Part shown: in pieces, positions 47,687 through 58,547 of the stretch
How the letters are laid out: the number at the start of each line of letters is the position of its first letter
Numbering within the stretch: the stretch's first letter is position 1
Source of the DNA: Sporosarcina sp. BI001-red
Lineage (GTDB): Bacteria; Bacillota; Bacilli; Bacillales_A; Planococcaceae
DNA length: 64,000 nucleotides
Reading direction: 5' to 3'
Assembly: GCF_003384035.1 (NCBI RefSeq)
Contig: NZ_QQAK01000009.1
Coordinates: forward strand, 248,001 to 312,000
The notes under the pieces: model-generated
What the model saw: only the letters and a program-made list of their open reading frames with translations
What the model was told of the DNA's origin: nothing
Database searches by the model: none
Position numbers and translations under genes: made by a program

Positions 47687-48610
47687 ATTCGAAAAACCAT
47701 ATTTCCTCAAGAATCTCTTAACCGTAGCCTCATACTCTTCCGGATTTTCATTGAAAGATCGGGCATGTGCACCTTTTGGGAAAAGTTTAATAGATTTAGC
47801 TCCGTTTTTATGATCATACAATTCCTCTGTCATCTCGGGTAGGATAAAATCATCTTCCAAACTATGAATAAAAAGCATAGGATGGGCAACTTGTGCAATT
47901 ACTTGTTTTGGTGAAACTAAAGAAGTTGTATAACCGTCGCGTATCTTCAAAAAAATATTAGCAATTCGAATGACCTTAGGCGTACGAAGTGGCGTGGTCG
48001 TTTTCAGTATATGAAAAACCTGATCGGTAAAATCCGAAAAAGGGCAATCGGCTACATAAAAATCGGCTTCTTCTGGATAGGTCCCCGCTGTCAAAATCAT
48101 CGTTGCTGCACCCATTGATTCGCCATGAATCCCAAGTAGGGCTCGCCGACCAATCCGCTCACGGACGGCCTGAATGATTACACGCAGGTCCATTTTTTCA
48201 TAAAAGCCAAAGCTGGTCGTTTTTCCACCAGACTCTCCGTGGCGGCGATGATCGTATACGACAGAGTTAAATCCGAGTCGTTCGAACATACGGGCAAACT
48301 TCATTGAATTTATTTTGTTTTCTGTGACCCCGTGGCAAATAATTACTGTTCTCGTAGTATCGAGAGGTCGTAGATAGATTGCATGCAACAAATAGCCGTT
48401 TGGTGATTGAATGCGCATTGTCGTTTTCGGAACGGTCTCATACCAGTGCGCATCGAACCGCCTTGCGATAGATTCTCGTTTTAATACAACTTCTGCATCT
48501 TTAATTTTGAGAAACATTAGCCGGTTAGTAACAAGGATGCCAAACACTGTTACCACAGCAGTCGCAATGAATGTGACCCCACCCGTAATTGCAAGCAGAC
48601 GTTTTCTCAA
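47684..48610 (-). CDS. yqkD: alpha/beta hydrolase, YqkD-like, membrane-anchored
   Basis: A 308-residue protein with an N-terminal membrane helix (about 8-30) and an alpha/beta-hydrolase domain: IICHGVTENKINS, YDHRRHGESGGKTTSFGFYEK, and the nucleophile elbow GIHGESMGA. These blocks closely match B. subtilis YqkD (305 residues), whose substrate is unknown. TTG at 48610 is chosen, with AAGGAG nine bases upstream inside the end of mvaB; the longer frame lies within mvaB. It is the second gene of an mvaB operon here, unlike in B. subtilis. Confidence 0.85.
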   Translation of the reverse strand: MRKRLLAITGGVTFIATAVVTVFGILVTNRLMFLKIKDAEVVLKRESIARRFDAHWYETVPKTTMRIQSPNGYLLHAIYLRPLDTTRTVIICHGVTENKINSMKFARMFERLGFNSVVYDHRRHGESGGKTTSFGFYEKMDLRVIIQAVRERIGRRALLGIHGESMGAATMILTAGTYPEEADFYVADCPFSDFTDQVFHILKTTTPLRTPKVIRIANIFLKIRDGYTTSLVSPKQVIAQVAHPMLFIHSLEDDFILPEMTEELYDHKNGAKSIKLFPKGAHARSFNENPEEYEATVKRFLRKYGFSN

Positions 48611-48623
48611 TAGTTTCAGCTCC

Positions 48624-49526
48624 TTAAATCCTTCCGTTTTCAAACAAACGGTACATGCCGGTCTCGATAGGACGCGACACATGTGGAGCAATTTTTTCAA
48701 CTGCTTCACATAACTGCTTAACGTCTATACCTGTTGAGATTGCTAACGAATCGAGCATGTTGACTACATCTTCTGTCGCAACATTTCCTGTGGCCCCGTC
48801 AGCAAATGGGCATCCACCCAAGCCGCCAGCTGCCGTATCGAATCGATCTACGCCTGCTTGTAATGAGGCAAAAATATTTGCGAGTGCCATTTTTCTAGTG
48901 TCATGGAAATGAGCAGTTAACAGTACCGAAGGAAATGATTGTCGAAGGCGAGTGAAAAGCTCATAGCTCTCGACAGGATTGGCCATACCAATCGTATCTG
49001 CCACACTAAGTTCGTCTACACCTAATGCCACAAACCGTCTGCAGAGTTCGATACAATCATCTATGCCAATCTTTCCTTCATAGGGACAGTAAAACGCAGT
49101 AGAAATGCAAGCGCGTACATATACATCATCTTCTTTTAGCTTGAGAATTATGGGAGCAAGCGCTTCTATACTCTCATCAGTCGTTCGGTTTATATTTTTT
49201 TGATTGAATGTATTACTTACCCCTACAAATACCGCAATACTTTTAGCGCCTGCTTCTTGAGCAAGTGCAACACCTTTAGCATTGGGTGCAAGAACAATTG
49301 AGCGTTCCACTAAATCCGCATGTTCCATAATTTCTTTCGCATCTTTCATTTGGGGAACCCATTTTGGGGACACGAAGGAGGTGAGCTCCATTTCCGTTAC
49401 TCCTGACTTTTTCAATAGGTGGATAAATTCGAGTTTCACATCTGTTTCAACCTGGTTCTTCTCGTTCTGCAATCCATCACGTGGTCCAACCTCGATAATT
49501 GTCACTTTTTTTGGTAAACTAAACAT
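48624..49526 (-). CDS. mvaB: hydroxymethylglutaryl-CoA lyase
   Basis: A 300-residue HMGL-like TIM barrel with the N-terminal EVGPRDGLQNE motif, AHFHDTRKMALANI metal ligands, and the C-terminal catalytic-cysteine loop GGLGGCPFADGATGN. It splits HMG-CoA to acetyl-CoA and acetoacetate at the end of leucine degradation. GGAGGG precedes the ATG at 49526 on the reverse strand; the frame extends further but into the thiolase. It diverges from a thiolase gene, which could use the acetoacetyl-CoA branch of the same pathway. The other leucine-degradation genes are not nearby. Confidence 0.93.
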   Translation of the reverse strand: MFSLPKKVTIIEVGPRDGLQNEKNQVETDVKLEFIHLLKKSGVTEMELTSFVSPKWVPQMKDAKEIMEHADLVERSIVLAPNAKGVALAQEAGAKSIAVFVGVSNTFNQKNINRTTDESIEALAPIILKLKEDDVYVRACISTAFYCPYEGKIGIDDCIELCRRFVALGVDELSVADTIGMANPVESYELFTRLRQSFPSVLLTAHFHDTRKMALANIFASLQAGVDRFDTAAGGLGGCPFADGATGNVATEDVVNMLDSLAISTGIDVKQLCEAVEKIAPHVSRPIETGMYRLFENGRI

Positions 49527-49597
49527 GCAATCCCTCCTACAGCTTATTCTAACGGACTGTGGCAGATGCAGGCAATTCATATGAGGGAATGTTCTGT

Positions 49598-49614
49598 ATT
49601 TCAAAAATTGAAAT
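49598..49614. promoter_or_regulatory. candidate operator between mvaB and thiolase
   Basis: ATTTCA-AAAAT-TGAAAT is a perfect inverted repeat (6+5+6) in the 118-base divergent spacer. It suits a dimeric regulator acting on both genes, but no cognate regulator is encoded next to it. Confidence 0.4.
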
Positions 49615-49644
49615 GTCTCACCAACATACATAGGGGGAATCACA

Positions 49645-50829
49645 ATGTCAGAACAAATCGTAATTGCTAGTGCTGTTAGAACACCGATCGGCTCATTTTT
49701 AGGCGCATTGAAAAATGTGAGTGCGACCGATTTAGGAGCTCTTGTTATCAAAGAGGCAGTTAAACGGGCTGGCCTTACAGGGACAGATGTGGATGAAGTC
49801 ATTATGGGGAATGTCCTTCAAGCGGGTCTTGGACAAAATCCGGCTCGTCAGGCATCAATGAAAGCAGGACTTCCTGAACAGGTTCCAGCAATGACAATTA
49901 ATAAAGTATGTGGCTCGGGATTGAAAGCTGTCCAACTTGCACGGCAAGCGATTCTATCAGGCGATGCAGAAGTAATCGTTGCGGGTGGTATGGAAAGCAT
50001 GAGTCAGGCGCCATATGTCCTGAATAATGCAAGAGAAGGATTTAAAATGGGTGATCAAAAAATGGTGGATACTATGATTTCAGATGGCCTTTGGTGTGCA
50101 TTTAATGATTATCATATGGGGGTCACTGCTGAAAATCTATGTGAACGATATGAATTATCTCGTGATGAACAAGATGAATTCGCAGCCAACTCCCAGAAGA
50201 AAGCATCAGCAGCACGCGCAGCTGGAAAGTTTACTGATGAAATAGTTCCCGTTGAAATTCCAGTACGTAAAGGCGAACCAATCGTATTCAAGGAAGACGA
50301 ATATATTAAAGAAGGTACAACAGCAGATAAATTGGCGAAGCTTCGTCCTGCATTTAAAAAGGATGGAAGTGTGACTGCTGGAAACTCTTCGGGATTGAAC
50401 GATGGAGCTGCTGCATTAGTCATCATGTCTAAATCTAAGGCAGATGCGCTTGGTATCACGCCCCTTGCAACCATTACTGCGAATGCAAATGCAGGTGTCG
50501 ATCCAGCAGTTATGGGAATAGGTCCTGTACAAGCAGTTTCAACTGTATTGAAACGTGCCAATCTTACTTTAGAAGACATGGACTTGATTGAAGCGAACGA
50601 AGCATTTGCGGCTCAATCGCTCGCAGTCGATCGTGAGTTGAAATTCGACGCTGAAAAACTGAATGTCAATGGCGGTGCCATTGCCCTTGGACACCCAATA
50701 GGTGCTAGTGGTGCGCGAATTCTCGTGACCCTGTTATACGAAATGAAACGACGTGATGCAAAACGTGGTTTAGCTACATTATGCATTGGCGGCGGTCAAG
50801 GTGTAGCAACGATTGTCGAGCGTCCGTAA
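49645..50829 (+). CDS. acetyl-CoA C-acetyltransferase (thiolase II)
   Basis: A 394-residue thiolase. The nucleophilic cysteine is C89 (NKVCGSG), and the C-terminal motifs [16 protein letters not shown] and CIGGGQG supply the catalytic histidine and second cysteine. It interconverts two acetyl-CoA and acetoacetyl-CoA. Its length and active-site context fit the biosynthetic/acetoacetyl-CoA thiolase group rather than long-chain FadA; the exact substrate is inference. AGGGGGAA precedes the ATG. It diverges from mvaB. Confidence 0.9.
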   Translation: MSEQIVIASAVRTPIGSFLGALKNVSATDLGALVIKEAVKRAGLTGTDVDEVIMGNVLQAGLGQNPARQASMKAGLPEQVPAMTINKVCGSGLKAVQLARQAILSGDAEVIVAGGMESMSQAPYVLNNAREGFKMGDQKMVDTMISDGLWCAFNDYHMGVTAENLCERYELSRDEQDEFAANSQKKASAARAAGKFTDEIVPVEIPVRKGEPIVFKEDEYIKEGTTADKLAKLRPAFKKDGSVTAGNSSGLNDGAAALVIMSKSKADALGITPLATITANANAGVDPAVMGIGPVQAVSTVLKRANLTLEDMDLIEANEAFAAQSLAVDRELKFDAEKLNVNGGAIALGHPIGASGARILVTLLYEMKRRDAKRGLATLCIGGGQGVATIVERP

Positions 50830-50851
50830 GTAGAAAAGAGGAGAACAACTC

Positions 50852-51103
50852 GTGGCTAAAAAAAGAAATCAGCAACGTACAGAAAGTAAACCGAAAGATG
50901 ATGGAGCACTCCGACTCTCAGATGCACTAGGGGAGGATGTTCTTTCTAAACTAAAAGAAGCGAAGCTAGTACTTTCGCAAGCAGAAGCGAAAGCGGAAGA
51001 TGCACGTAAGGAGCAAGTAATTAAAGAAAAGAAAGAGCGCGAAGCAAATAAGAGTTTCGCTGAACTGTTAGACGAATACGACGGGAAGACACGGAAATAC
51101 TAA
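50852..51103 (+). CDS. DUF3886 small charged protein (YqkK-like)
   Basis: An 83-residue, highly charged and probably helical protein (KKRNQQRTESKPKDDG, then a coiled-coil-like stretch from about 30-70 ending in FAELLDEYDGKTRKY). It resembles the DUF3886/YqkK family, which lies near nudF in B. subtilis; here it follows the thiolase by 22 bases. GTG start with GAGGAG upstream. Function unknown. Confidence 0.75.
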   Translation: MAKKRNQQRTESKPKDDGALRLSDALGEDVLSKLKEAKLVLSQAEAKAEDARKEQVIKEKKEREANKSFAELLDEYDGKTRKY

Positions 51104-51107
51104 CGAA

Positions 51108-51142
51108 CAAAACCGCATGTGTTTCTCACATGCGGTTTTGTC
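51108..51142 (+). terminator. terminator after the DUF3886 gene
   Basis: CAAAACCGCATGTG and CACATGCGGTTTTG pair perfectly across TTTCT. The T tail is short and broken, so efficiency is uncertain. Confidence 0.75.
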
Positions 51143-51163
51143 CATGAAGAAAGGAAAGATGTA

Positions 51164-52273
51164 ATGATAATTCGTGATGTCATCATTCGAAAACTGGAAA
51201 TGACGATGAAAAATTCATTTTCAACAAGCTTCGGAACGATGAAAACCCGCCAATTTCTCATAATAGAAGTAGTGGATGAAAAGGGAAATAAAGGTTATGG
51301 AGAAGGTGTGGCATTCTCCATTCCTTGGTATACAGAGGAGACTACAGAAACTTCATTACATATGATCCGTGATTTTTTAGTACCAATGCTCAAAGGAAAG
51401 ACTATCCAACATCCTGATGAGGTTAACGAAATCTTTAAATCCATTCGGAAAAATAATATGGCAAAAGCTGCAGTTGAGTGTGCCGTATGGGATTGTTGGG
51501 CAAAACGCCAAGGGCTTACGCTAGCTGAAGCGATAGGTGGTAAGAAAGAAAAAATAGATGTAGGAATCAGCATCGGTCTTCAGGCTGATTTCGAAACGCT
51601 AACTGAACGGATTAACCAGAGCTTGAAATCAGGGTTTAAACGAATAAAAGTCAAAATCAAGCCTGGACATGATATTATGTTACTTTCACAAATCCGTGAA
51701 CGATTTCCTGAGGTTCCACTCATGGCAGACGCCAATTCGGCTTACACTTTAGACGATTTGGAACTATTAAAACAACTTGATCAGTTTAACTTAACAATGA
51801 TAGAACAGCCGCTAGCATCTGATGACATTGTGGATCATGCAACATTACAACAGCAAATCCAAACACCAATTTGTTTAGATGAAAGCATCCTCTCAGCTGA
51901 AGATGCACGAAGAGCAATTCAGCTTGGAAGTTGTCGTGTCATAAATGTTAAAATAGGCCGCGTTGGGGGTATGACGGAAGCGAAGAAAATTCATGATGTA
52001 TGTCAACGAGCTGGTATTCCAGTCTGGTGCGGTGGAATGTTGGAAGCCGGTATCGGGAGAGCACATAATATCGCACTTACTACGTTACCGAACTTCGCGT
52101 TTCCTGGAGATACGGCTGGGTCAAATTCGTATTGGGAACGCGATATCATATCACCTGAAGTCATAGTACAAGATGGAACAATTATGGTCTCTAAATTGAA
52201 TGGAATGGGCTATGATGTGGATTTAAGTGAAGTAGATCACCATACGACACGGCGAATTGAAATTAAACTTTAA
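51164..52273 (+). CDS. menC: o-succinylbenzoate synthase / N-succinylamino acid racemase family (enolase superfamily)
   Basis: A 369-residue enolase-superfamily enzyme of the MLE/OSBS subgroup. The catalytic KxK is K162/K164 (FKRIKVKIKPG); metal ligands lie in ADANSAY, IEQPL and LDES; the second catalytic lysine is in INVKIGRVGG. Length and motifs fit the OSBS/NSAR group, which includes both menaquinone OSBS and N-succinylamino acid racemases. No other men gene is close, so a racemase role is possible; gene symbol is tentative. AAAGGAAAG precedes the ATG at 51164; the longer frame enters the terminator hairpin. Confidence 0.8.
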   Translation: MIIRDVIIRKLEMTMKNSFSTSFGTMKTRQFLIIEVVDEKGNKGYGEGVAFSIPWYTEETTETSLHMIRDFLVPMLKGKTIQHPDEVNEIFKSIRKNNMAKAAVECAVWDCWAKRQGLTLAEAIGGKKEKIDVGISIGLQADFETLTERINQSLKSGFKRIKVKIKPGHDIMLLSQIRERFPEVPLMADANSAYTLDDLELLKQLDQFNLTMIEQPLASDDIVDHATLQQQIQTPICLDESILSAEDARRAIQLGSCRVINVKIGRVGGMTEAKKIHDVCQRAGIPVWCGGMLEAGIGRAHNIALTTLPNFAFPGDTAGSNSYWERDIISPEVIVQDGTIMVSKLNGMGYDVDLSEVDHHTTRRIEIKL

Positions 52274-52338
52274 AAGAAAACACATATTTTTTCTATTTTT
52301 GTCCATACTGTCTGTAAACAGATATGGAGGAGAGAGAT

Positions 52339-52878
52339 ATGAAAAAATTTTGGATGGTTTTCGCTGCTTGCCTGCTGATGTTATCGCTTGCTGCGTGTGG
52401 GAAAAAAGATAAAGAAGTGGAGAATAAGACGAACGACACTGGTGTTGTGGAGGATAAAAATGATACAACGACAGACATGGATGGAACTGATGATGACAAG
52501 GCAGATGACAAAGCGGATGACACTGCCGGTGACAATGCGACACACGACCAAAAAGTTGAAAATGCTGACGATATTGCAGATGCTGTCTCAAGCCTGGAAG
52601 AAGTCGATCACGCAAGGGTTCTAAAGATGAACAACAGTGCATATGTTGGCGTGACTCTTAAAGACGGAACGACCTCGTCCAAAGAATTAGACGATAAAAT
52701 TGCGGATAAAGCCAAAGAAGCAGGTGCGGATACTGACAAAGTATATGTATCCACAAATCCTGACTTTGCAAAACAAATTGATGATTACAGCGACAAGGCA
52801 CGAGATGGTGAACCAGTAGAAGGCTTCTTCGATGAAGTCGGAAATGCAATGAAACGAATGTTCCCAGATGCCCATTAA
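52339..52878 (+). CDS. YhcN/YlaJ family sporulation lipoprotein
   Basis: A 179-residue lipoprotein: signal peptide with lipobox LAAC (lipid cysteine C20), a Lys/Glu then Asp/Thr-rich low-complexity stretch (about 22-75), and a C-terminal YhcN/YlaJ domain (NADDIADAVSSLEEVDHARVLKMN, key blocks ADAVSSLEEVDHA and NSAYVGVTL). Family members are spore-membrane lipoproteins in B. subtilis. GGAGGAGAG precedes the ATG at 52339. It stands alone between two terminator-bounded units; no sporulation promoter could be assigned. Confidence 0.85.
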   Translation: MKKFWMVFAACLLMLSLAACGKKDKEVENKTNDTGVVEDKNDTTTDMDGTDDDKADDKADDTAGDNATHDQKVENADDIADAVSSLEEVDHARVLKMNNSAYVGVTLKDGTTSSKELDDKIADKAKEAGADTDKVYVSTNPDFAKQIDDYSDKARDGEPVEGFFDEVGNAMKRMFPDAH

Positions 52879-52888
52879 TCTATAAAAC

Positions 52889-52918
52889 AAAACCCGACAC
52901 TAGTGTGTCGGGTTTTTT
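52889..52918. terminator. bidirectional terminator lipoprotein / ilvE
   Basis: AAAACCCGACAC-TAGT-GTGTCGGGTTTTTT, a near-symmetric hairpin between converging genes. Confidence 0.93.
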
Positions 52919-52927
52919 AGGGTCCAT

Positions 52928-54016
52928 TTATTTTACAGATGATGACGAAAGTTCTGTTACCCAATGAAGCGAATCTTCTTCATCGCCTACCTGAATTTTA
53001 GTTAACGTATCATATAATTTCTTAGAAAGGGTACCTGTTTTTCCGTCATTGACGGTCATGATTTCACCATTCCAGTTCAATTCGCCAACTGGAGAAATCA
53101 CAGCTGCTGTACCCGTTCCGAAAACTTCTTCTAGTTTCCCAGATACATGTGCTTCGGCTATTTCTTCCATTGAAATTTTACGTTCAGTCACTGGAGTACC
53201 CCAATGTGCCAGGAGTTCGATTATGGATTTTCGTGTAATCCCTTCTAGGATACTCCCGTTAATAGCAGGAGTAATAATCTCACCGTTGATCTTAAAGAAA
53301 ATATTCATACTGCCGACTTCTTCAACATACTTTCGCTCTACGCCATCGAGCCACATCACTTGTGAATAGCCTTTTGCACTTGCAGTTTCTTGTGCTTTCA
53401 ATGCAGAAGCGTAGTTTCCAGCAGTTTTCGCACCACCGGTTCCACCTTTTACAGCACGGACAAATTCATTTTCCACTAGGATTTTAACCGGATGAATTCC
53501 TTCTTCATAGTAAGATCCAACAGGAGATAGGATAATGTAAAATTGGTAAGTGGTAGCTGGTGCAACACCTAAAAAAGCTTCCGTTGCAATCACGAATGGA
53601 CGAATATATAAGGAATTTCCTTCTAATTTCGGAACCCATTCTTCATCTACTTTCAATAATTCAAGAAGTCCTTTGATTGCTTTTTCTTCGTCCACTTGTG
53701 GCATACATAGTCTGTCTAATGAACGATTCAACCGTTTAAAGTTCTCTTCAGGACGGAATAGACGGATGGAATCATCTTTTGCACGATATGCTTTCAATCC
53801 TTCGAATACTGTCTGACCGTAGTGGAACACGATGGCTGCAGGATCCAGTGAAATGGGTGCGTACGGAACAATACGATGGTTTTGCCAACCAATTCCTTTT
53901 ACATAGTCTGCAATGAACATATGGTCTGTGAAATGTCGACCAAATGCAAGATTCTCTTCATTCGGTTTTTCTTTACGGGAATCGGTAAGGTTGAAATCAA
54001 TCTTAGATGTCGTCAT
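52928..54016 (-). CDS. ilvE: branched-chain amino acid aminotransferase
   Basis: A 362-residue fold-type IV PLP aminotransferase with the group II BCAT pattern: GQTVFEGLKAY, the Schiff-base region KTAGNYASAL and VEEVGSMNIFF. It interconverts Leu, Ile and Val with their 2-oxo acids. The ATG at 54016 has AAAAGGGG on the reverse strand. A reverse-strand TATAAT (54079-54074) is the likely -10. No T-box or CodY box was found in the upstream spacer. Confidence 0.93.
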   Translation of the reverse strand: MTTSKIDFNLTDSRKEKPNEENLAFGRHFTDHMFIADYVKGIGWQNHRIVPYAPISLDPAAIVFHYGQTVFEGLKAYRAKDDSIRLFRPEENFKRLNRSLDRLCMPQVDEEKAIKGLLELLKVDEEWVPKLEGNSLYIRPFVIATEAFLGVAPATTYQFYIILSPVGSYYEEGIHPVKILVENEFVRAVKGGTGGAKTAGNYASALKAQETASAKGYSQVMWLDGVERKYVEEVGSMNIFFKINGEIITPAINGSILEGITRKSIIELLAHWGTPVTERKISMEEIAEAHVSGKLEEVFGTGTAAVISPVGELNWNGEIMTVNDGKTGTLSKKLYDTLTKIQVGDEEDSLHWVTELSSSSVK

Positions 54017-54073
54017 GGCTTATTTCCCCTTTTCAATTAGAAATCACTTGCAATTGATATATCGAATACTGCA

Positions 54074-54079
54074 ATTATA
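54074..54079 (-). promoter_or_regulatory. ilvE -10 element
   Basis: Perfect TATAAT on the reverse strand 58 bases before the ilvE start; the -35 region is poor. Confidence 0.4.
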
Positions 54080-54158
54080 CGCCAATCTTCTCAAAAAGAA
54101 AGAATAGTTAGCTTATTAATTTTATTACAATTTTGAAAACGGTTGCAGAGTCCGTGGT

Positions 54159-54187
54159 TTGAGGAATGTTAGTGACCGTTGTACACT
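54159..54187 (+). promoter_or_regulatory. promoter of the amino-acid oxidase gene with direct repeats
   Basis: TTGAGG (54159-54164), a 17-base spacer and TACACT (54182-54187). TGTTAGTG occurs twice, at 54167-54174 and 54187-54194, 20 bases apart and thus about two helical turns; one copy lies in the spacer and one at the start point. A regulator site is possible. Confidence 0.5.
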
Positions 54188-54213
54188 GTTAGTGTGAAAA
54201 GGAGGGATCTTAG

Positions 54214-55332
54214 TTGGAGCATATCGTTATTATAGGATCCGGTATTTTAGGTTCATCCGCAGCGTACGAACTTGCAAAACGCGGTGTTTCTGTAACGGTG
54301 ATTGACCGAAATGATCCTGGAAGTGCAACGCGAGCCGCTGCTGGAATTATTTGTCCCTGGTTATCACAGCGCAGAAATCAGGACTGGTACAAACTTGTCC
54401 GAAATGGTGCTAAGCATTATAAAACACTCATTCCAGAACTTGAAGCCCTCGGTGAGTCTGAAACAGGTTATCGTCAAGTAGGTGCAATCAGTTTGTTTGC
54501 AGATGATGCTAAACTTGAAAAAGCATTTGAGCGTGCGATCACAAGAAGAGAGCAAGCACCTGAAATTGGTGAAATTGAAAAGTTGACTGAATCACAAACT
54601 AAGCAGTATTATCCTCCGATTGCTGATGGATATCAATCGATATACATATCCGGAGCTGCACGAGTCGATGGACGTCAACTTCAACAAGCTCTGATTCGTT
54701 CTGCGAAGCATTATGGCGCTGTATTTCTCAAAGGGAGTGCGTCACTTCAAAAAGACGAAGAAAATAAAATTCAAGTAGTTTGTGAAAAACAATGGTTCCT
54801 CGCAGACAAGATTATAATGACAACAGGTGCCTGGTCGCCTGATTTGAGCCCACTCAACATTCGCCTAAACGTTAGAGGCCAGAAAGCTCAAATTGTCCAT
54901 ATGGATCCAACCGATGAAAATAGTTTAAATTGGCCAGTCGTAATCCCTCCAGGTGACCAATATTTACTCTCTCTCGATGACGGTCGAGTAATCGCAGGGG
55001 CTACTCATGAAGACGAAGATGTTTTTCAACCAACGGTCACAGTTGGTGGGGTTAAAGAAGTGTTGACGAAAGCATTGAATGTGGCGTCTGGCTTAGAAGG
55101 TGCTGAATTGTTGGAAGTACGGACGGGAGTAAGGCCGTTCACTCCTGGATTTCTACCGGTCATTGGCTCGTTACCAGAACATCCATCTATTTTCGTAGCA
55201 AACGGATTAGGGGCATCTGGACTCACGGCTGGGCCATACTTAGGGAAGTTGCTAGCTCAGTTAACCGTAGGGGAAAAGGTAGATCTCGACCTTTACCCAT
55301 ATTCGGTAGAGCAAGCTGTTGAACTTCTCTAA
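54214..55332 (+). CDS. FAD-dependent amino-acid oxidase/dehydrogenase (DadA/GlyOx family)
   Basis: A 372-residue DAO-family flavoprotein. It has the N-terminal dinucleotide motif IIGSGILGSSAAYELAKRG (about 6-24), AGIICPW near residue 48, and the C-terminal VANGLGASGLTAGPYLG loop that closes over FAD. It should oxidise a D-amino acid, glycine or sarcosine-like amine; the substrate cannot be told from sequence. TTG start, eight bases after AAAGGAGG. It is divergent from ilvE and stands alone, so it is not part of a thiamine (thiO) cluster. Confidence 0.83.
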   Translation: MEHIVIIGSGILGSSAAYELAKRGVSVTVIDRNDPGSATRAAAGIICPWLSQRRNQDWYKLVRNGAKHYKTLIPELEALGESETGYRQVGAISLFADDAKLEKAFERAITRREQAPEIGEIEKLTESQTKQYYPPIADGYQSIYISGAARVDGRQLQQALIRSAKHYGAVFLKGSASLQKDEENKIQVVCEKQWFLADKIIMTTGAWSPDLSPLNIRLNVRGQKAQIVHMDPTDENSLNWPVVIPPGDQYLLSLDDGRVIAGATHEDEDVFQPTVTVGGVKEVLTKALNVASGLEGAELLEVRTGVRPFTPGFLPVIGSLPEHPSIFVANGLGASGLTAGPYLGKLLAQLTVGEKVDLDLYPYSVEQAVELL

Positions 55333-55370
55333 AAGAATCCGCTTACATTTTTCTGGATTTAGAAAAGGTC

Positions 55371-55398
55371 TTGTTTTCTTGATCGAGCATGCTATACT
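55371..55398 (+). promoter_or_regulatory. xpt-pbuX promoter
   Basis: TTGTTT (55371-55376), a 16-base spacer and TATACT (55393-55398), about 20 bases before the aptamer. Confidence 0.6.
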
Positions 55399-55418
55399 AA
55401 AGTCAAAATCGAATACAT

Positions 55419-55490
55419 TCACTCATATAATAGCGGAGATATGGTCCGCAAGTTTCTACCGGTTTGCCGTAAACAAACTGACTATGAGGG
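55419..55490 (+). promoter_or_regulatory. guanine (purine) riboswitch aptamer
   Basis: All conserved purine-riboswitch blocks are present in order: CTCATATAA (P1 and J1/2), GATATGG, AGTTTCTACC, CCGTAAA and GACTATGAG. The C in GACTATG (rather than GATTATG) is the specificity base for guanine/xanthine over adenine. P1 forms between CTCAT and ATGAG. It lies in the leader of xpt-pbuX, so ligand binding would turn the operon off. It explains the 320-base gap after the oxidase gene. Confidence 0.96.
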
Positions 55491-55557
55491 CAACGGACTT
55501 GAGGGAATCTGAAGAATTACAACAGATTTCCGCTTGTTTCCATCTGGTGAATTCTAA

Positions 55558-55620
55558 GCCGTGATGACCTTTGCTCCACTCATAGATATGATTGGATGCG
55601 CGGATCATACGGCTTTTTTG
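55558..55620 (+). terminator. expression-platform terminator of the guanine riboswitch
   Basis: GCCGT-GATGA near 55558 pairs with TCAT-ACGGC ending near 55613, followed by six T. It precedes xpt and is the expected regulated terminator: formed when guanine stabilises P1, absent otherwise. Exact alternative pairing needs folding. Confidence 0.75.
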
Positions 55621-55640
55621 TATGTCCGCCATATCATTGA

Positions 55641-57523
<1,883 letters not shown>

Positions 57524-57564
57524 AAAAGAGAGTGGGGGCTAATTTCAGCCACCCACTCTCTTTT
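57524..57564. terminator. bidirectional terminator pbuX / yqkF
   Basis: AAAAGAGAGTGGG and CCCACTCTCTTTT form a long stem with inner GGCT/AGCC pairing, between converging genes. Confidence 0.93.
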
Positions 57565-57582
57565 ATGTTTCATATACGATTC

Positions 57583-58485
57583 TCAGATCCTGTGCTGCTC
57601 ATATTGGTTCAAAGCGAGAAACTTAGTCAGAGCCTCCAACGACTCATTACTAACGGGTGTCTCATAGGCGTGAACGGAATCCATCAACTGTTGTCGCGTA
57701 CGTGCTCCAACCAACGTAGTTGCCACAGCATCATTACGAAGGCAAAAATGAATCGCAGTCGCATGTAGATTTTTCGTATTTGCTGTAAGTTTCTTTACAG
57801 TTTCACCTAGTGTAGGTTGCTCATACTTAACAAATGAGTCAGTCAGAGCCGCTCTTTTCTCACCCTCAGCTGTAAGAAGACCTTTCGCTAATGTTCCTCG
57901 CACGACAACAGAGGCGTTGTTGTCTGCAATCATCTGAAACCATTCTTCAGGGCGGCGATCGAGCATGTTGTATTGCATCATAATCGAAACAGCGCTGCTT
58001 TCATTCAAAAACCGCTGAATTACATTCGGCCGGATGGATGAAATTCCATATTGACGTATTACACCTTCATCTTTTAACCGCTCAAACGCTTCAACCACTT
58101 CTTCAAAATTATCATCCATCGTTCCACCGTGCAGCTGATACAAATCGATATAATTAGTGCCCAGTCTCTTTAAACTCGCTTTAACCCCTTCGATGATATG
58201 TTCTTTCGAGGAATCCCAGTGCCATGTTTTTCCGTCTGGGTTCATCTTATTGCCGACTTTAGTGGATAGGATGATTTCCTCTCTTCGATTGCGGATCGCA
58301 TGTCCGACAACTTCTTCATTCTCCCCGCCTTCGTACAAATCAGCAGTATCAAAGAAAGTAATGCCTGCGTCTAGTGCAGCGGATACGATGCCGTCTACCT
58401 CATTACGATTAGTTGGCAGTGACATACATCCAAGTCCTAGCTCAGAAACAGAAATACCACTTTTACCGAGTTCTCTTGTCTTCAC
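57583..58485 (-). CDS. yqkF: aldo/keto reductase (YqkF)
   Basis: A 300-residue AKR barrel: LGLGCMSLP near residue 15, the catalytic tetrad with DTADLYEGGENEE (Asp, Tyr), lysine in LSTKVGN, and histidine in LYQLHGG. NADPH-dependent carbonyl reduction is expected; the substrate is unknown. GTG at 58485 follows GGAGG by seven bases on the reverse strand. It is divergent from nudF, as yqkF and nudF are neighbours in B. subtilis. Confidence 0.9.
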   Translation of the reverse strand: MKTRELGKSGISVSELGLGCMSLPTNRNEVDGIVSAALDAGITFFDTADLYEGGENEEVVGHAIRNRREEIILSTKVGNKMNPDGKTWHWDSSKEHIIEGVKASLKRLGTNYIDLYQLHGGTMDDNFEEVVEAFERLKDEGVIRQYGISSIRPNVIQRFLNESSAVSIMMQYNMLDRRPEEWFQMIADNNASVVVRGTLAKGLLTAEGEKRAALTDSFVKYEQPTLGETVKKLTANTKNLHATAIHFCLRNDAVATTLVGARTRQQLMDSVHAYETPVSNESLEALTKFLALNQYEQHRI

Positions 58486-58547
58486 GCAAACACCTCCATT
58501 ATCCCCATGGTATACTGGTCGAAACAAGAAGGGAAGTGGGGGACCTT

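Noticed and set aside
54129..54143. CodY box between ilvE and the oxidase gene
   Set aside because: AATTTTGAAAAC lacks the two central bases and the right end of the CodY consensus.
55319..55564. 81-codon open frame between the oxidase gene and xpt
   Set aside because: It overlaps the guanine riboswitch aptamer and has no RBS or recognisable protein pattern.
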